From an uncultured Clostridia bacterium (GTDB taxonomy: Bacteria > Bacillota > Clostridia > Lachnospirales > Lachnospiraceae), in assembly GCA_946623485.1 (NCBI GenBank), contig CAMORF010000119.1:1-6931 (forward strand): a stretch of DNA of 6,931 bases, given 5' to 3'. The position numbers were made by a program, and so were the translations under genes. Below are positions 5,626 through 6,931 of the stretch, one piece after another. Below the pieces are notes generated by a model that was not told the origin of the DNA, did not search any database, and was given only the letters and a program-made list of their open reading frames with translations. How positions within the stretch are numbered: position 1 is the stretch's first letter; the number at the start of each line of letters is the position of its first letter.

Positions 5626-6257
5626 AAATCCATCTCCCGGTTTGTCTGAACGTTCAGGAAGGAGAAGGGATCTTTCGGATGCGCGATAAACTGCATCAGC
5701 ATATATGCGCAGTTTGCGGCCACCTTTTCTTCCCGGAGAATACGGATCGCTTCCTCCCGGCTGGCAAGGACAACATCCAGCTCCTCTGTGTCCTCAAGCC
5801 CTGCCCTGCTGATCGTCCCGTCACAATGCCCATAGACCATGATGCAGCTCTCATCCGTCATCCCGACCGAATTATAAAAAGGACGCTCATACATCACATC
5901 CACGTCCAGCGGATGGAATTCCAGACCGGTTTCTTCCTTCATCTCGCGCACAGCGGCATCCCTGTAATTCTCGTCCCGTTCAATCAACCCTGCCGGCAAC
6001 TCATAGATATAGCCCGCAATGGGATACCGGTACTGACGCACAAGGACAACGTGATCCAGAGCTGTTCCCGCAAGGCCGAAGATCACAACGCCATCAGGCG
6101 CATTTCCCCCTGTAGAAAGATCCAGCGCGGAGATGTCCTTCGCCCTGGATGCCATGTAATAGGCTCCGCTCTTTCCTTTCCGGTTGGTCGTGGAAAGCTC
6201 GTAATAATTCAGAAAACGGTTATGGGTAATCTGTGTTACCCCTTCAACGCTTGCCAT
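5622..6257 (-). CDS. Nudix hydrolase, ADP-ribose pyrophosphatase-like
   Basis: This 211-residue protein carries a complete Nudix box, GX5EX7REUXEEXGU, at residues 90-112: Gly90, Glu96, Arg104-Glu105, Glu108-Glu109 and Gly111. The preceding stretch VVLVRQYRYPIAGYIYELPAG (70-90) is the signature of the ADP-ribose or sugar-nucleotide branch. The likely reaction is hydrolysis of ADP-ribose or a related nucleoside diphosphate sugar, but the exact substrate cannot be read from the sequence. The frame is open far upstream. The ATG at 6255-6257 is chosen because GGGAGG lies 6 nt before it and because the longer frame would overlap the whole C-terminal half of queT. It overlaps queT by 22 bp. Its last residues, REMDL, are encoded by a copy of the 17-bp repeat that continues into the tsaE junction. 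Confidence 0.93.
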   Translation of the reverse strand: MASVEGVTQITHNRFLNYYELSTTNRKGKSGAYYMASRAKDISALDLSTGGNAPDGVVIFGLAGTALDHVVLVRQYRYPIAGYIYELPAGLIERDENYRDAAVREMKEETGLEFHPLDVDVMYERPFYNSVGMTDESCIMVYGHCDGTISRAGLEDTEELDVVLASREEAIRILREEKVAANCAYMLMQFIAHPKDPFSFLNVQTNREMDL

Positions 6258-6757
6258 GCCTGTCCTCCCACTTTTTCCAGTGCAAACAGGATCACCATGC
6301 CAAAGACGCCGCAGGAAATAACCTCTCCCGCTCCGACGGTCAGCATCTGAATCCAGATCGGAACCGGAATTCCGTATCCATAATACAGGATCAGCGGAAC
6401 AATGACCGTATTGGCCGCAATGGGCGGCAGCGGCAAAAGAAAACGAAATCCTGATTTCGCCCGTGTTTTCCGGATCCTGTTCCCGATTGCCCAGGTTCCC
6501 AGGGCACCAATCAGCGTCGCAAGGCTGCCGAATACAACATCCAACGGGATCGCGCCGCCAAGCATATTCCCGATGATGCACCCGACAAACAGCCCCGGAA
6601 TGGCTGCAGGCGTAAAGAACGGAAGGATTGTCAGCCCCTCCGCAATCCGCACCTGTATATCACTGAAGCTGATTGGTGCAAAAATCTGACAGAGCACAAC
6701 GTAGAGGGCGGCAATCAATGCTCCTTGAGTCAAATACAACGTTCCCCGTTTTTTCAT
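6236..6757 (-). CDS. queT: QueT-family ECF transporter substrate-binding subunit (queuosine precursor uptake)
   Basis: A 173-residue hydrophobic membrane protein with several predicted helices. Examples are about 8-28 (LTQGALIAALYVVLC), 45-66, 70-92, 110-127 and 137-160. The motif FSDIQVRIAEGLTILPFFTPAAIPGLFVGC, split over residues 31-60, and the later GNMLGGAIPLDVVFGSLATLIG are typical of QueT, the S component of an energy-coupling factor transporter. QueT is thought to bring in preQ1 or a related queuosine precursor, using shared ECF ATPases encoded elsewhere. The start ATG at 6755-6757 gives the usual N-terminus MKKRGTLYLTQGAL. The GGAGG site (6771-6775) is 13 nt upstream, longer than ideal. 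The gene is first in the operon, with a good promoter about 100 bp upstream, and overlaps the Nudix gene by 22 bp. Confidence 0.9.
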   Translation of the reverse strand: MKKRGTLYLTQGALIAALYVVLCQIFAPISFSDIQVRIAEGLTILPFFTPAAIPGLFVGCIIGNMLGGAIPLDVVFGSLATLIGALGTWAIGNRIRKTRAKSGFRFLLPLPPIAANTVIVPLILYYGYGIPVPIWIQMLTVGAGEVISCGVFGMVILFALEKVGGQAWQALKG

Positions 6758-6850
6758 TATTATTCTGATTCCTCCATTTCCATAACAAAAGTCCTGACCT
6801 TTCGGTGCCAATGTTTGTCTCAACGTCTTTTGTTTCAATGTTTTCCACAG
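6758..6850 (-). promoter_or_regulatory. queT leader with an 8-bp long-range helix, possible preQ1 control element
   Basis: Within the predicted leader, AACAAAAG (first arm, 6827-6834) pairs with CTTTTGTT (second arm, 6784-6791) over 8 bp, enclosing 35 nt. That loop contains a small ACC-GAAA-GGT hairpin. The helix ends 8 nt before the GGAGG ribosome site at 6771-6775. queT genes are often preceded by preQ1 riboswitches, so a ligand-sensing leader is expected here. I could not match the conserved core of any preQ1 class. The call rests on context and one helix only. Confidence 0.3.
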
Positions 6851-6857
6851 CCCGCAT

Positions 6858-6886
6858 AGAATAGCATTTTCCCGAGGAATCTGCAA
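6858..6886 (-). promoter_or_regulatory. Sigma-A promoter with extended -10 upstream of queT
   Basis: On the minus strand -35 TTGCAG (6881-6886), a 17-nt spacer (6864-6880) and -10 TATTCT (6858-6863), with TG one base upstream of the -10, form a good housekeeping promoter. Transcription would begin near 6851, giving a leader of about 94 nt before the queT ATG. No comparable promoter was seen further down the gene block, so it may serve the whole operon from queT to ispD. Confidence 0.72.
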
Positions 6887-6894
6887 GATTTCAT

Positions 6895-6922
6895 TTTACG
6901 CCGGATCCATCCCTTTACGCCG
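6895..6922. repeat. Short direct repeat at the window edge
   Basis: The 9-mer TTTACGCCG occurs at 6895-6903 and 6914-6922, 19 bp apart, upstream of the queT promoter. It may be the edge of another degenerate tandem array that continues outside the window, or a coincidence. Confidence 0.3.
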
Positions 6923-6931
6923 AATCTCCAA

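Noticed and set aside
6258..6581. N-terminal extension of the Nudix protein by about 108 codons
   Set aside because: It would overlap queT over more than 300 bp in another frame. The ATG at 6255-6257 has a strong GGGAGG site at 6-nt spacing.
6660..6857. Leader peptide beginning at the ATG just upstream of the queT leader
   Set aside because: That ATG directly follows the -10 box and lies before the predicted transcription start, so it would not be in the mRNA. The frame also runs out of phase into queT.
6758..6886. N-terminal extension of QueT by 43 codons
   Set aside because: It would start inside the promoter and adds residues unlike the family. The ATG at 6755-6757 gives the usual QueT N-terminus.

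Overview
The window is a compact minus-strand gene block from a low-to-mid GC Gram-positive bacterium. It is most likely a member of the Clostridia, plausibly Lachnospiraceae. The basis is the gene content and order (tsaE-tsaB-rimI-tsaD as in the Bacillus ydiB-ydiE cluster, an ECF-type QueT protein, RNase Z and the MEP-pathway gene ispD), purine-rich Shine-Dalgarno sites, and a CCA-less tRNA gene. The genus assignment is inference.

Layout, read in the direction of transcription from high to low coordinates. A sigma-A-type promoter with an extended -10 (6858-6886) precedes a leader of about 94 nt. Then follow queT (to 6236), a Nudix hydrolase (5622-6257), tsaE (5064-5540), tsaB (3994-4836), rimI (3555-4004), rnz (2523-3443), tsaD (1489-2514) and ispD (680-1492). 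Most junctions overlap or are very short, so this is probably one operon. Two junctions are different: Nudix-tsaE and tsaE-tsaB are filled with tandem repeats. Beyond ispD lies about 590 bp without a conventional gene (90-679). It holds a possible membrane-protein C-terminal remnant, a block of nested inverted repeats, a strong 17-bp hairpin, and the promoter of a tRNA-Ser(UGA) gene at 4-89.

How the genes fit together. TsaB, TsaD and TsaE are three of the four enzymes that place t6A on A37 of ANN-decoding tRNAs. RNase Z trims 3' trailers from tRNA precursors that lack an encoded CCA, which is the type of the tRNA-Ser gene here. QueT imports a queuosine precursor. Five of the nine genes here thus concern tRNA (four tRNA-maturation proteins plus the tRNA itself). 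RimI is a protein N-acetyltransferase that habitually travels with TsaB/TsaD. The Nudix enzyme and IspD are metabolic passengers.

The most unusual signal is the Nudix-tsaE junction (5537-5625). Five 17-bp repeats each form a complete six-codon mini-ORF with its own Shine-Dalgarno-like stretch. Each stop codon overlaps the next start as ATGA, so an unbroken stop-start chain runs from the Nudix stop codon to the tsaE start codon. The tsaE-tsaB gap (4864-5054) carries a second, larger minisatellite with 18- and 22-bp units that also forms overlapping small ORFs. A third tandem repeat (15 bp) lies in frame inside tsaB.
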